A stretch of 47,354 nucleotides of DNA, taken from contig JACQYB010000032.1 in NCBI GenBank assembly GCA_016208415.1, forward strand, positions 1 through 47,354, in the 5' to 3' direction. A model generated the notes under the pieces. That model saw only the letters and a list, made by a program, of their open reading frames with translations, was not told where the DNA came from and did not search any database. A program made the position numbers and the translations under genes. The DNA comes from Betaproteobacteria bacterium (lineage in GTDB: Bacteria; Pseudomonadota; Gammaproteobacteria; Burkholderiales; Rhodocyclaceae). This document shows positions 28,820-38,145 of this stretch, one piece after another (position 1 is the stretch's first letter; each line of letters starts with the position of its first letter).

Positions 28820-31109
28820 ATGCTGCCGACCATCGAACAACGCATCGCCGAGGAACTGGGCGTCCGACCGGGGCAGGTGCGCGCCGCCGTCGCGCTGCTC
28901 GACGACGGTGCCACGGTGCCGTTCATTGCCCGCTACCGCAAGGAAGCCACCGAGGGGCTGGACGACACCCAGTTGCGCACCCTGGAGGAACGAGGAACAG
29001 CAAAAACTCACCCCCGAGCTTCGCGACGCCCTCGAGGGTGCCGGCACCAAGCAGCGCCTGGAAGACCTCTACCTGCCCTACAAGCCCAAGCGCCGCACCA
29101 AGGCCCAGATCGCCCGCGAGGCCGGGCTGCAGCCGCTGGCCGATGCCTTGCTGGCCGACCCCACCCTCCTCCCCGAAGCCGAGGCCATGAAGTACGTGGT
29201 TGCGGAAAAAGGAATCGCCGACGTTGCCGCGGCCCTGGAAGGCGCCCGCCATATCCTGGTCGAGCGCTTTGCCGAAGACGCCGAACTGCTCGGCCGCTTG
29301 CGCACCCATCTCGTGGACCACGGCGTGCTCACCTCGCGGGTGGTGTCGGGCAAGGAACAGGAAGGCGCCAAGTTTCGCGACTGGTTCGACTTTGCCGAAC
29401 CCATCCGCCAGATTCCCTCCCACCGGGCGCTCGCCCTGCTGCGCGGCCGTAACGAGGGTGTGCTGCGCCTGGCCCTGAAGCTCCCCGAGGAACTGGCCGA
29501 GAGCCCCGCCCCGGGCCCCAACGCCTGCGAACGCATGGTGGCGGCGCGCTTCGGCCTGCGCGACGGCGGCCGCCCCGCCGACCGCTGGCTGCTGGACACC
29601 GCCCGCTGGGCCTGGGTGGTGAAGCTCTCCCTCTCCCTGGAGCTGGAACTGGTGTCGGAGTTGCGCGAACGCGCCGAGGCGGAAGCCATCCGCGTCTTCG
29701 CCCGCAACCTCCACGACCTGCTGCTCGCCGCGCCCGCCGGGCCGCGGATCACCATCGGCCTGGACCCGGGCCTGCGGACCGGCGTCAAGGTCGCCGTGGC
29801 GGACGCCACCGGCAAGCTGACCGACGCGACCACCATCTACCCCCACGAGCCCCGCCGCGACTGGGACCGTTCCATCGCCACCCTGGCCGCCCTGGCAGCG
29901 CGCCACGGGGCGCAACTCGTGGCCATCGGCAACGGCACCGCCTCGCGGGAGACCGACCGGCTCGCCGCCGAGCTGATGCGCCGCCATCCGGAGCTGAAGC
30001 TGCAGAAGGTGATGGTGTCGGAAGCCGGCGCCTCGGTCTATTCCGCCTCCGAACTGGCGGCGCGGGAATTCCCCCAACTGGACGTGAGTCTGCGCGGCGC
30101 CGTGTCCATCGCCCGACGCCTGCAGGATCCGCTGGCGGAACTGGTGAAGATCGACCCCAAATCCATCGGCGTCGGACAGTACCAGCACGACGTCAATCAG
30201 ACGCGGATGGCCCGCAGCCTGGACGCCGTGGTGGAAGACTGCGTCAATGCCGTGGGCGTGGATGTGAATACCGCCTCCGCCCCCCTGCTGGCCCGGGTGT
30301 CGGGGCTCAGTGCCGGCCTTGCCGCGGGCATCGTGGCGCACCGCGACGCCAACGGCCCGTTCCGCAACCGCGGCCAGTTGCGTGCGGTATCGCGCCTGGG
30401 CGAAAAGACCTTCGAGCAGGCCGCAGGCTTCCTGCGCATCCGCGACGGCGACGACCCGCTGGATGCCTCCGGCGTGCATCCCGAATCCTATCCGGTGGTC
30501 AATCGCATCCTGCAGGAGCTCGGCCGGCCGATCCACAAGCTGCTGGGTGACGGCCGCACCCTGCGCGCCATGGACCCCCAGCGCTTCACCGACGAGCGTT
30601 TCGGCCTGCCCACCGTGCAGGACATCCTGCGGGAACTGGAAAAGCCGGGGCGCGACCCGCGCCCGGAATTCCGCAACGCCAGCTTCCGCGAGGGCGTGGA
30701 AGACCTGAAGGACCTGGAGCCCGGCATGCTGCTGGAAGGGGTGATCAGCAACGTCACCAACTTCGGCGCCTTCGTGGACATCGGCGTCCATCAGGACGGC
30801 CTGGTGCATGTCTCGGCCTTGTCCAACCGCTTCGTGCGCGACCCGCGGGAGGTCGTCAAGGCGGGCGACGTGGTCAAGGTGAAGGTGCTGGAGGTGGACC
30901 TGGCCCGCAAACGCATCGCCTTGACCATGCGCCTGGACGACGAGCCGGTGCAGCGTGAGCCCGAGGCACGGCGGCCGGACGCCGGTCAAGGCCGCACCGC
31001 GCCGGCGAAGCGGCCGCGTCCCGTCGGCGGCGCCGGCGAACGCCCCCGCAGCCCCGCACCCCAGGGTGCCCTGGCCGAGGCCCTGGCCCGGGCGCTCAAG
31101 CGCGGCTGA
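28820..31109 (+). pseudogene. tex: Tex-family RNA-binding transcription accessory protein, frameshifted by internal deletion
   Basis: Tex is a roughly 770-residue nucleic-acid-binding protein with a YqgF-like core, helix-hairpin-helix repeats and a C-terminal S1 domain. The first frame encodes the proper N-terminus, from [14 protein letters not shown] to [10 protein letters not shown]. At 28985-28998 the DNA reads GAGGAAC twice in tandem, and from there homology continues in the +1 frame as [14 protein letters not shown] to the end (KRKRIAL-type S1 tail, 31109). The conserved segment normally linking these, about 18 residues (LSYLRELEERRQAILKSI in E. coli), is absent, so about 56 bp are missing rather than one base. 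Everything downstream is intact ([40 protein letters not shown]). The upstream frame stops only at 29452. Confidence 0.85.
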
Positions 31110-31170
31110 GCGGACAGGCACCGGCAACACTGCGGCGGTCAACCCGACCCGGGGGCGCTGCCGCTGGCGT

Positions 31171-31176
31171 TACAAT
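31171..31176 (+). promoter_or_regulatory. -10 element before the ArsC-family gene
   Basis: TACAAT in the context TTACAATCCCG, 37 bp before the ATG at 31213. No clear -35 in the GC-rich DNA upstream. Confidence 0.4.
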
Positions 31177-31212
31177 CCCGCAACAATTCCCGCCCCCCGT
31201 ACTGTCTCATCC

Positions 31213-31560
31213 ATGATCACCCTCTACGGCATCCGCAACTGCAGCACCATGAAGAAGGCCTTCGCCTGGCTCGATGAGCAGGGCATCGAATGGCAGCTTC
31301 ATGACTTCAGGAAGCAGGGTGTAGACCCCAAGCGGTTGCACCAGTGGGCTGCGGCGCTGGGCTGGCGCACGCTGCTGAACACCCGCGGCACCACCTGGCG
31401 CAGCCTCACCCCCGAGCAGCAGGCCGACATGACGGCCGGCAAGGCTCTCCAGCTCATGGAGGAGCATCCCTCCCTCATCCGCCGTCCGGTCCTGGAGGCC
31501 GATGGGCGCCTGGCGGTGGGCTTCGAACCGGCCATCTTCGCGAGCGTTCTGCGTGGCTGA
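31213..31560 (+). CDS. ArsC/Spx-family reductase (YffB-like)
   Basis: Small thioredoxin-fold protein of 115 residues. Starts MITLYGIRNCSTMKKAFAWL with the single catalytic-type Cys10 in the N-terminal loop, followed by the family pattern DFRKQGVD, TLLNTRGTTWRSL and SLIRRPVLEADGRLAVGF. This is the YffB/Spx-like branch of ArsC; most such proteins are probably glutathione-dependent thiol reductases rather than true arsenate reductases. Overlaps the start of hsp33 by eight bases, suggesting coupling between two thiol-stress genes. Confidence 0.88.
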   Translation: MITLYGIRNCSTMKKAFAWLDEQGIEWQLHDFRKQGVDPKRLHQWAAALGWRTLLNTRGTTWRSLTPEQQADMTAGKALQLMEEHPSLIRRPVLEADGRLAVGFEPAIFASVLRG

Positions 31561-32488
31561 GTCCTCCGAAAACGCCGACGCCCCCGAGGAAGGGCTGCTG
31601 CACCGCTTCCTGTTCGAGGAACTGAACATCCGCGGCGCCGTGGTGCAACTGCACGGAGCGTGGCAACGCATGCACGCGCAGCGCGGCTACCCACCCCCAG
31701 TCCTGGCGCTGCTGGGGGAACTGGCCGCGGTGGCCACGCTCATCGCCGGCAATCTCAAGCAGCCCGGCAGGCTCAGTTTCCAGATCCAGGGAGAGGGACC
31801 CGTGCGCATCCTGGTGCTGGACTGCACCGCGGCGGAAAACCATGACGGCGGCGCAAGAGGCAAGCGCGTGCCGCTGGGCATCCGCGGCATGGCGCGGGGC
31901 GAGGTTCGCGGCACGGTTCGGTCCCTCTCCGCCCTGTTGGGCAGTGGACGGATCACCCTCACCTTGCAGCCCGAAGCCCTGCCGCGGGTCTGGCAGAGCG
32001 TGGTGCCACTCCATGGCGACACGCTGGCCGAGGTGCTCGGACACTACCTGGAGCAGTCGGAACAGCAGCCCGCTTGGCTGTTCCTGTGCGCCACCGCCGA
32101 AGCCGCCTGCGGACTGTTCCTCCAGAAGCTGCCCGATGCCGACGACCGCGATCCCGACGGCTGGAACCGCATCGTGACCCTGGCGGACACCGTGGCCGCA
32201 GGCGAACTCGCGTCACTTGCGGCCGAGGACCTGCTCGGGCGCCTGTTCCCGGGGGAGACCCTGCGGTTGTTCAAACCGCGGCCGGTCCGCTACGACTGCC
32301 CCGAGGACTGGGACAAGGTGCGCAACATGCTGCGTGCCCTCGGCCGTGACGAAGTGCAGGCCATCGTCGCAGAACACGGCGCGGTCGTGGTGCGCGACGA
32401 TATCTGCAACCGCGAATACCGCTTCGACGCCGACGCCATTGCGGCGCTGCTCGGCGCCGACCTCCCGCCACCTCCGGGGGTGCACTGA
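31553..32488 (+). CDS. hslO: Hsp33-family chaperone with incomplete zinc/redox switch
   Basis: Redox-regulated holdase family (HslO). The 311 residues carry the Hsp33 core (RFLFEELNIRGAVVQLHGAW, GELAAVATLIAGNLKQPGRLSFQIQG, FPGETLRLF) and the C-terminal switch region. The usual CxC...CxxC zinc ligands are only half kept: Cys249 is present but the next ligand is Glu251 (CPEDW for CSCSR), and Asp282 replaces the first cysteine of the CxxC, leaving Cys285 (DDIC). The GTG start at 31553 overlaps the upstream gene; no ribosome site is visible, so coupling is likely. Whether oxidation can still activate this chaperone is doubtful. Confidence 0.88.
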   Translation: MAESSENADAPEEGLLHRFLFEELNIRGAVVQLHGAWQRMHAQRGYPPPVLALLGELAAVATLIAGNLKQPGRLSFQIQGEGPVRILVLDCTAAENHDGGARGKRVPLGIRGMARGEVRGTVRSLSALLGSGRITLTLQPEALPRVWQSVVPLHGDTLAEVLGHYLEQSEQQPAWLFLCATAEAACGLFLQKLPDADDRDPDGWNRIVTLADTVAAGELASLAAEDLLGRLFPGETLRLFKPRPVRYDCPEDWDKVRNMLRALGRDEVQAIVAEHGAVVVRDDICNREYRFDADAIAALLGADLPPPPGVH

Positions 32489-32627
32489 AGCGGCGTGGGC
32501 GCGTCAGCCCACTGCCGTCAGCGGGCCGCCGGGGGCTTCTTCCACCGCATTCGCCAGACCCCGAAAGCAGCGGCTGCGGTCTCCCGGGCAAGCGCGTGAT
32601 GCCCGGCGCCGCCGGCGGGGAACGCCG

Positions 32628-33221
32628 TCAGGGGTGCCGGGGCGGGGGTGCCGTGGTGTGCGTCCGATGCTGACGAATCCGCTCCTCCAGCCACTGCCAC
32701 GCCTCGCGTTCGGCGGGGCCGCCGGTCTTCTCCACCGCCGAGGCGAGATAGGCCATCTCGCGCGCGATCTTCTCCGCCGGCAACATGCGCAGGCGGCTGA
32801 CCAGGATGGCGGCCTCGATGACGGCCGCCTGGGCGCGGTTGAAGCCGCGGAAGGGCGCGTGGGTGGCCTCGAACACGCGGCGCATCACCAGGCGCGGGCG
32901 CAGTTCGTCGTCCTCCACCCGCTCCAGGGCCAGCTCGGCGTGCGCCAGGCTGTCGCGCAGTCGCGCGCAGAACACCCGCTCGGCGGGGACGGTGGCCCAG
33001 TCGTTGCGTCCGGTGAGGGCACCGGCAAAGACGCGCACATCGTCCGTGTAGTTGAGCACGGCGCAGCGCGAGTACAGGATGTTGTTGAGCGTGGTGGACG
33101 GCTTGAACGGTAGCAGCACCAGCAGGTCCTCATCCTCCTCGTGGTGATGATGCGCACCCATGGGGGTGATCTGGATGCGTCCCCCGGGAGCCTGGGTGGT
33201 GATGATGGTTTCAAAGATCAT
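32628..33221 (-). CDS. DUF447 family protein
   Basis: A 197-residue protein I assign to DUF447 (split-barrel, flavin-reductase-like fold). Hallmarks: MIFETIITTQAPGGRIQITPMG at the start, LPFKPSTTLNNI, NYTDDVRVFAGAL, and the helical C-terminal half with HAPFRGFNRAQAAVIEAAILVSRL. DUF447 genes are known from methanogens and from bacteria with tetrahydromethanopterin-linked C1 metabolism, where they cluster with cofactor genes. No other such gene is in this window, so a C1 role is only a suggestion. A histidine run (HHHHEEDED) near residue 24 could bind metal. Confidence 0.7.
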   Translation of the reverse strand: MIFETIITTQAPGGRIQITPMGAHHHHEEDEDLLVLLPFKPSTTLNNILYSRCAVLNYTDDVRVFAGALTGRNDWATVPAERVFCARLRDSLAHAELALERVEDDELRPRLVMRRVFEATHAPFRGFNRAQAAVIEAAILVSRLRMLPAEKIAREMAYLASAVEKTGGPAEREAWQWLEERIRQHRTHTTAPPPRHP

Positions 33222-33421
33222 GGGTTGGCTTCAACTGTCGCGCGCCCGGCCTCCTGCGTGCTCCAGGGCCCGGCGTGCGTGGTCACTCCCCGGTGCATGT
33301 GGGGCACGTCGCAATCGCAATCATGGTAGCGCATCGGCGCGGCGGAAAACCCGAACAGGCTCTTTCCAGATCCCCGTCCCATGTCGCGGCCACGGCCCCT
33401 GCGGCGTGCACACCGTCAGGC

Positions 33422-33427
33422 TAGAAT
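33422..33427 (+). promoter_or_regulatory. -10 element in the DUF447-nth intergenic region
   Basis: TAGAAT in the context GCTAGAATTCGCG, about 90 bp before the proposed nth start. The 298-bp divergent gap (33222-33519) shows no other element that I can support; no -35 is clear. Confidence 0.4.
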
Positions 33428-33519
33428 TCGCGTTGCGCGCCGACGGGTGCGCCTGGATTGCGCATGCGCGGGTGCATGTCCCGTTGCTCACTTTGCTCAC
33501 TACCGATCCGACCGTCGCC

Positions 33520-34155
33520 TTGTCACCCGAGAACATCCACTCCGTATTCGAACGCCTTGCCCACGCGAACCCCGCGCCGGCCAGCGAACTGGAATACGCC
33601 ACGCCGTTCCAGCTTCTGGTCGCGGTCATCCTCTCGGCCCAGGCGACGGACAAGGGCGTCAACGCCGCCACGCGGCGCCTGTTCCATGACGCCGGGACAC
33701 CGCAGGCCACGGCCGCGCTCGGCGTGGAAGGACTGGAGCCGTACATCCGCACCATCGGCCTTTTTCGCAGCAAGGCGCGCAACGTCGTGGCCACGGCGCA
33801 ACGGCTGCTGGAGCGCCACGGCGGCGAAGTGCCCCGGGACAGGGAGGCGCTGGAGGCGCTGCCCGGCGTGGGCCGCAAGACCGCCAACGTGGTGCTGAAC
33901 GTGGCCTTCGGCGAACCCACCATCGCAGTGGACACCCACATCTTCCGCGTTGCCAACCGCACCGGGCTGGCGCCGGGAAAGGACGTGCGCGCCGTGGAAG
34001 AGGCGCTGCTGCGCAACGTCCCCGAACCGTACCGGCTGCACGCCCATCACTGGCTGATCCTCCATGGCCGCTACGTCTGCAGGGCGCGAAATCCGGCGTG
34101 TGCCCGATGCCTGATCCGCGATCTGTGCGAGTATCCGCACAAGACCGCGAGCTGA
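33520..34155 (+). CDS. nth: Endonuclease III
   Basis: Bifunctional DNA glycosylase/AP lyase for oxidised pyrimidines. Starting from TTG 33520 the protein is 211 residues and its key residues fall at the same numbers as in E. coli Nth. The catalytic Lys120 is in LPGVGRKTANVV, Asp138 is in AVDTHIFRV, and the 4Fe-4S ligands are Cys187, 194, 197 and 203. This numerical match is the reason for choosing a TTG start, since no ribosome site is visible and upstream in-frame GTG/TTG codons exist. In many gammaproteobacteria nth follows rnfE; here it is detached from the rnf operon. Confidence 0.95.
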   Translation: MSPENIHSVFERLAHANPAPASELEYATPFQLLVAVILSAQATDKGVNAATRRLFHDAGTPQATAALGVEGLEPYIRTIGLFRSKARNVVATAQRLLERHGGEVPRDREALEALPGVGRKTANVVLNVAFGEPTIAVDTHIFRVANRTGLAPGKDVRAVEEALLRNVPEPYRLHAHHWLILHGRYVCRARNPACARCLIRDLCEYPHKTAS

Positions 34156-34210
34156 CCGATCCGACGAGCCCCAAGACACTGCCGCCCCAAGACATTCCTT
34201 CTTCAACCCG

Positions 34211-35302
34211 ATGAAACTGCGCGCTGCCACGGCCCTCGCCGACATGACCCGCCCCGACCCGGCCATCGTGGCGGAGGTGGTGAGGCAGGCACTGCAACGC
34301 GCCGACACGGAAGTCGCCACCAGCATCCTGCTGTTGCTGACCAGCGATTTCGCGCGCAACGCCCATGCGGCGGTGAGCGCCGCCGCCCACGCCGGCCATT
34401 GCCTGCAGGTCGTGGGTTGCTGCGTTCCCGGCCTGTGCACGGAGAGTGACTGGATCCTGGACCGCCCCGGCGCCGCCGCGCTGGTCCTGGCGGGCGGGGC
34501 GAGCCTCGGTCCGGCCGGGGACCAGGCCCAGCCGCTGCTCAGCTTCGCCACCCCTCAGGGCGCCACCCCCCACTGGCTGGCCGCGGCGCCCCAGCGCTGG
34601 GGGGTGCTGTCCTCCGACGCCCGGGGACAGCAGGGCGGGCGCGTGTGGGCCCACGACAAGCTGGTGGACTCGGGCCGTCACGAGACCGCGGTGTCGGGCG
34701 CCCTGGGTTGCGCCGGCGTGTCCCGCGGGCTGGAGATCCTGTCGGAGCCGTTGCCCGTGACCGCCATCGATCACCACGATCTGCTGCGCCTGGGCGCCCA
34801 CCCGGCGCTGGAGGTGCTGGAGCGTCGCCTGCCCACGGAACTGCGCGAGCATGACGGCGTGCCGCTCCACCTGCTCTACGCCGCGGTCGCCGAATCCGGC
34901 CTCCCGCCGGACTTTGCCCGCGCCAACCACCGCCTCATCCCGCTGGCCGGGATCAATCCCGACGAAGGCTCGGTGGTGCTCGCGCAGCCCGTGGCCGCCG
35001 GAACACCGCTGTTCTGGTGCATGCGCTCGCCGCTGGCCGCGCAACGGGACATGCGGCGCACCCTCGACGAACTGGACCTGCGCCTGGGGGCGCGGCCCGA
35101 TTTCGGCATCCTGTTCTCCTGCCTGGGACGCGGCCCGTACTACTACGATGGAGTGGACCGCGACCTGGAGATCATCCGCGAACGCCACCGCGGCATGCCG
35201 CTGATCGGCGCCTACGGCGCCGGGCAGATCGCCGCCGCAAACGGGGTGAACCACCTCGTCCAGAACAGCGTCGTCCTCGCCCTCTACCACGCCCATGTTT
35301 AA
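34211..35302 (+). CDS. FIST-domain signal transduction protein
   Basis: A 363-residue protein with FIST N and C domains, proposed ligand-sensing modules often near chemotaxis or two-component genes. N-terminal strand-helix units (TSILLLLTSDFARNAHAAVSAAAHAGH), then the FIST_C portion ending FGILFSCLGRGPYYYDGVDRDLEII and GAYGAGQIAAANGVNHLVQNSVVLALY. No kinase, cyclase or transmembrane part is attached, so it is a stand-alone cytoplasmic sensor candidate. Its last bases overlap the start of the DUF1841 gene by eight bases. Confidence 0.82.
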   Translation: MKLRAATALADMTRPDPAIVAEVVRQALQRADTEVATSILLLLTSDFARNAHAAVSAAAHAGHCLQVVGCCVPGLCTESDWILDRPGAAALVLAGGASLGPAGDQAQPLLSFATPQGATPHWLAAAPQRWGVLSSDARGQQGGRVWAHDKLVDSGRHETAVSGALGCAGVSRGLEILSEPLPVTAIDHHDLLRLGAHPALEVLERRLPTELREHDGVPLHLLYAAVAESGLPPDFARANHRLIPLAGINPDEGSVVLAQPVAAGTPLFWCMRSPLAAQRDMRRTLDELDLRLGARPDFGILFSCLGRGPYYYDGVDRDLEIIRERHRGMPLIGAYGAGQIAAANGVNHLVQNSVVLALYHAHV

Positions 35303-35729
35303 TCCCACCCGCGACCAGGTGCGGCAGTTCTTCATCGATGCCTGGCGCAAGGAGCGCGAACGCCAGCCCCTCTCGCCCCTGGAGGATCTGGCGGTGGGGG
35401 TGGTGCAGCTCCACCCCGAGTACCTCGGCGCGCTGGAAGGCGGCGAAGCCGCGCTGGCGCGCGACTACCCGCCGGAGCAGGGCGAGACCAACCCCTTCCT
35501 GCACCTGTCGCTGCATCTCGCCATCGAGGAGCAGATGTCCATCGACCAGCCCCCGGGCATCCGCAAGGCTTTCGATGTCGCCCGCGCCCGACTCGGCGAC
35601 AACCACCGGGCGCTGCACGTGTTGCTGGACTGTCTGGCGGAAACCGTCTGGCGCGCGGAGCGCGACCACAAGGCGCCGGACGGCCTGGCCTACCTCGAAT
35701 GTGTGCGCCGCGGGAGCGACAAAGGCTGA
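35295..35729 (+). CDS. DUF1841 family protein
   Basis: Soluble 144-residue protein of DUF1841, found mainly in Beta- and Gammaproteobacteria. Diagnostic segments: MFNPTRDQVRQFFIDAWRK, HLSLHLAIEEQMSIDQPPGIR and NHRALHVLLDCLAETVW with conserved His residues. Function unknown. The ATG at 35295 lies inside the upstream FIST gene, so translation is likely coupled. Confidence 0.85.
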   Translation: MFNPTRDQVRQFFIDAWRKERERQPLSPLEDLAVGVVQLHPEYLGALEGGEAALARDYPPEQGETNPFLHLSLHLAIEEQMSIDQPPGIRKAFDVARARLGDNHRALHVLLDCLAETVWRAERDHKAPDGLAYLECVRRGSDKG

Positions 35730-35817
35730 CCTGGCCGCAACCTGCTCCGGACCCGGGCCCGGGCTTCAGGCCGCCCGCCTGCCAGCCGCTCAGCGCGCCG
35801 GCAAGACAGCCCCCCGG

Positions 35818-36801
<984 letters not shown>

Positions 36802-37007
36802 GTCTGGCTCCTCTGGATGTTGCGGATGCCGCCCCGCCGTCGGGGTGCAACGGCGGCGCATCCCGCGGGGCAATCATAAGGCCCGCGCGAACACCATGGG
36901 AGAACGAGGCAAGTGATGGTCAGAATGGGCAGCAGACCGCTGCGCACCCCTGGACGGGGATCGCCGTGGTGGCGCGCCGAAGCGCCAGGCCGGCGCGGCC
37001 CGCCCGG

Positions 37008-37835
37008 TCAGCCGGCCAACGCTTCGGCGCAGGACACGGACTTCTCCGGCAAGGCGCCCACGGCAGGGGGGAGGCGGTAGTGGTTTTCGGTCATCAGATC
37101 CACGCCGCACTGTAGTTGCTCCACCCAGTCGATGAAACGATTCACCATATCCTTGCCGACGAAGCGCGCGCCGTGCTGGGGAACGATCATCTCGATGTCC
37201 AGGCCGCGCACCATCCTGGCCCACAGCCGGCACACCTTGTTGGAGATCATGTAGCGGCGGTGGAAGGGGGCCATCAAGGGCAGGTGAATGTTGAAATCGG
37301 GAACCACCTCGCAGGCCAGGTCGTGGGGCATGAGGGAAGCGCCCAGATCGCCGCTGAAGAGGCTCTTCGACACCGGATCGTAGAACTGGAAGTTGCCTTC
37401 GGAATGCAGGAAGTGCGCCGGCACCGCCTGCACGAAGGACTGTCCCAGCGGAATGTTCATGCCGCAGTCGGGAATGCCGAAGATGCGCTCGCCCAGGTCG
37501 CGGCCGGTGGTGAAATGCGGCACGAAGCGCGTCCACAGCGACGAGATCATGATCTTGCAACTGGTCACCACCACCCACTTGTTGAGGGAGGCGATGATGT
37601 CCGGGTCGGGGTGGGAGGCCAGGATGTAGTGCAGTCCCCGCGACGGGAAGTAGCGCTGCATGGCCATGAGCAGCGCGTTGTAGGTCATGTTGCCACCGGG
37701 ATCGATCAGGGCGCCGGTGCCACCGTCGACGATCAGGAACTGGTTGGACTGCACGGTGTTGTCGTGCTTGTCATCCACCAGGTCGTAGAAGGCCAGGCAC
37801 ACGTGCCGGCCATCGTTGTAGAGTTCCACAGCCAT
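37008..37835 (-). CDS. Oxygen-binding di-iron (ODP) metallo-beta-lactamase-fold protein
   Basis: A 275-residue stand-alone member of the flavodiiron/ODP branch of the metallo-beta-lactamase fold. The iron ligand set can be read off: His75-x-Asp77-x-Asp79 (HPDPD), His144 (FLHSEGNFQ), Asp163 (SGDLG) and His221 (PQHG), matching the spacing in flavodiiron proteins. No flavodoxin or rubredoxin domain is attached. ODP proteins bind O2 at a di-iron site and can act as O2 sensors, for example in chemotaxis. The start at 37835 has GGAGG about twelve bases upstream. The only close same-strand neighbour upstream is a PilB/GspE-type ATPase. Confidence 0.82.
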   Translation of the reverse strand: MAVELYNDGRHVCLAFYDLVDDKHDNTVQSNQFLIVDGGTGALIDPGGNMTYNALLMAMQRYFPSRGLHYILASHPDPDIIASLNKWVVVTSCKIMISSLWTRFVPHFTTGRDLGERIFGIPDCGMNIPLGQSFVQAVPAHFLHSEGNFQFYDPVSKSLFSGDLGASLMPHDLACEVVPDFNIHLPLMAPFHRRYMISNKVCRLWARMVRGLDIEMIVPQHGARFVGKDMVNRFIDWVEQLQCGVDLMTENHYRLPPAVGALPEKSVSCAEALAG

Positions 37836-38145
37836 CGGCTTGCCGCCCCTCCGGTTTGCGGCTTGCCGGCGCCCGGGAATGCTCCCCCGGACGCCGGTTC
37901 CCCGCGCTTCTTGTTCGCCGCCCGAAGGCGACGTGCCGCCGATTCCCACGCCGCTGCTGGCGCTTTTGCGGATGCATGCCGGCGGCCTTCCCTGCACCCG
38001 CGGTTCCTGCCCGGCAAGCGATTCCCGCCCGCCGAAGTCTTGTTTCACATGAGCATTGCTTATAGAGACCTTTACGTCGCCTGCGCCTTCGAACTTGAGG
38101 ACACTCGCAAACCCTGAAGGCAACGGGCCCAGGGCGCCCCGCCCA
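37836..38145. other. Intergenic region upstream of the ODP gene
   Basis: No gene that I can support. On the minus strand a -10-like TATAAG occurs at 38059-38064 with no good -35, and a GGAGG ribosome site for the ODP gene lies near its start. The reading frame of the ODP gene stays open across most of this stretch, but the composition is that of non-coding DNA and the conserved N-terminus begins at 37835. Confidence 0.45.

Noticed and set aside
29000-29008. A-rich CAAAAAC near the tex frame change, as a programmed frameshift site
   Set aside because: The required shift is +1, not -1, and about 18 conserved residues are missing, which a programmed shift would not explain.
28923-31142. Minus-strand open frame of over 700 codons opposite tex
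   Set aside because: Same kind of G+C-driven shadow; composition is low complexity and the tex homology on the plus strand is clear.
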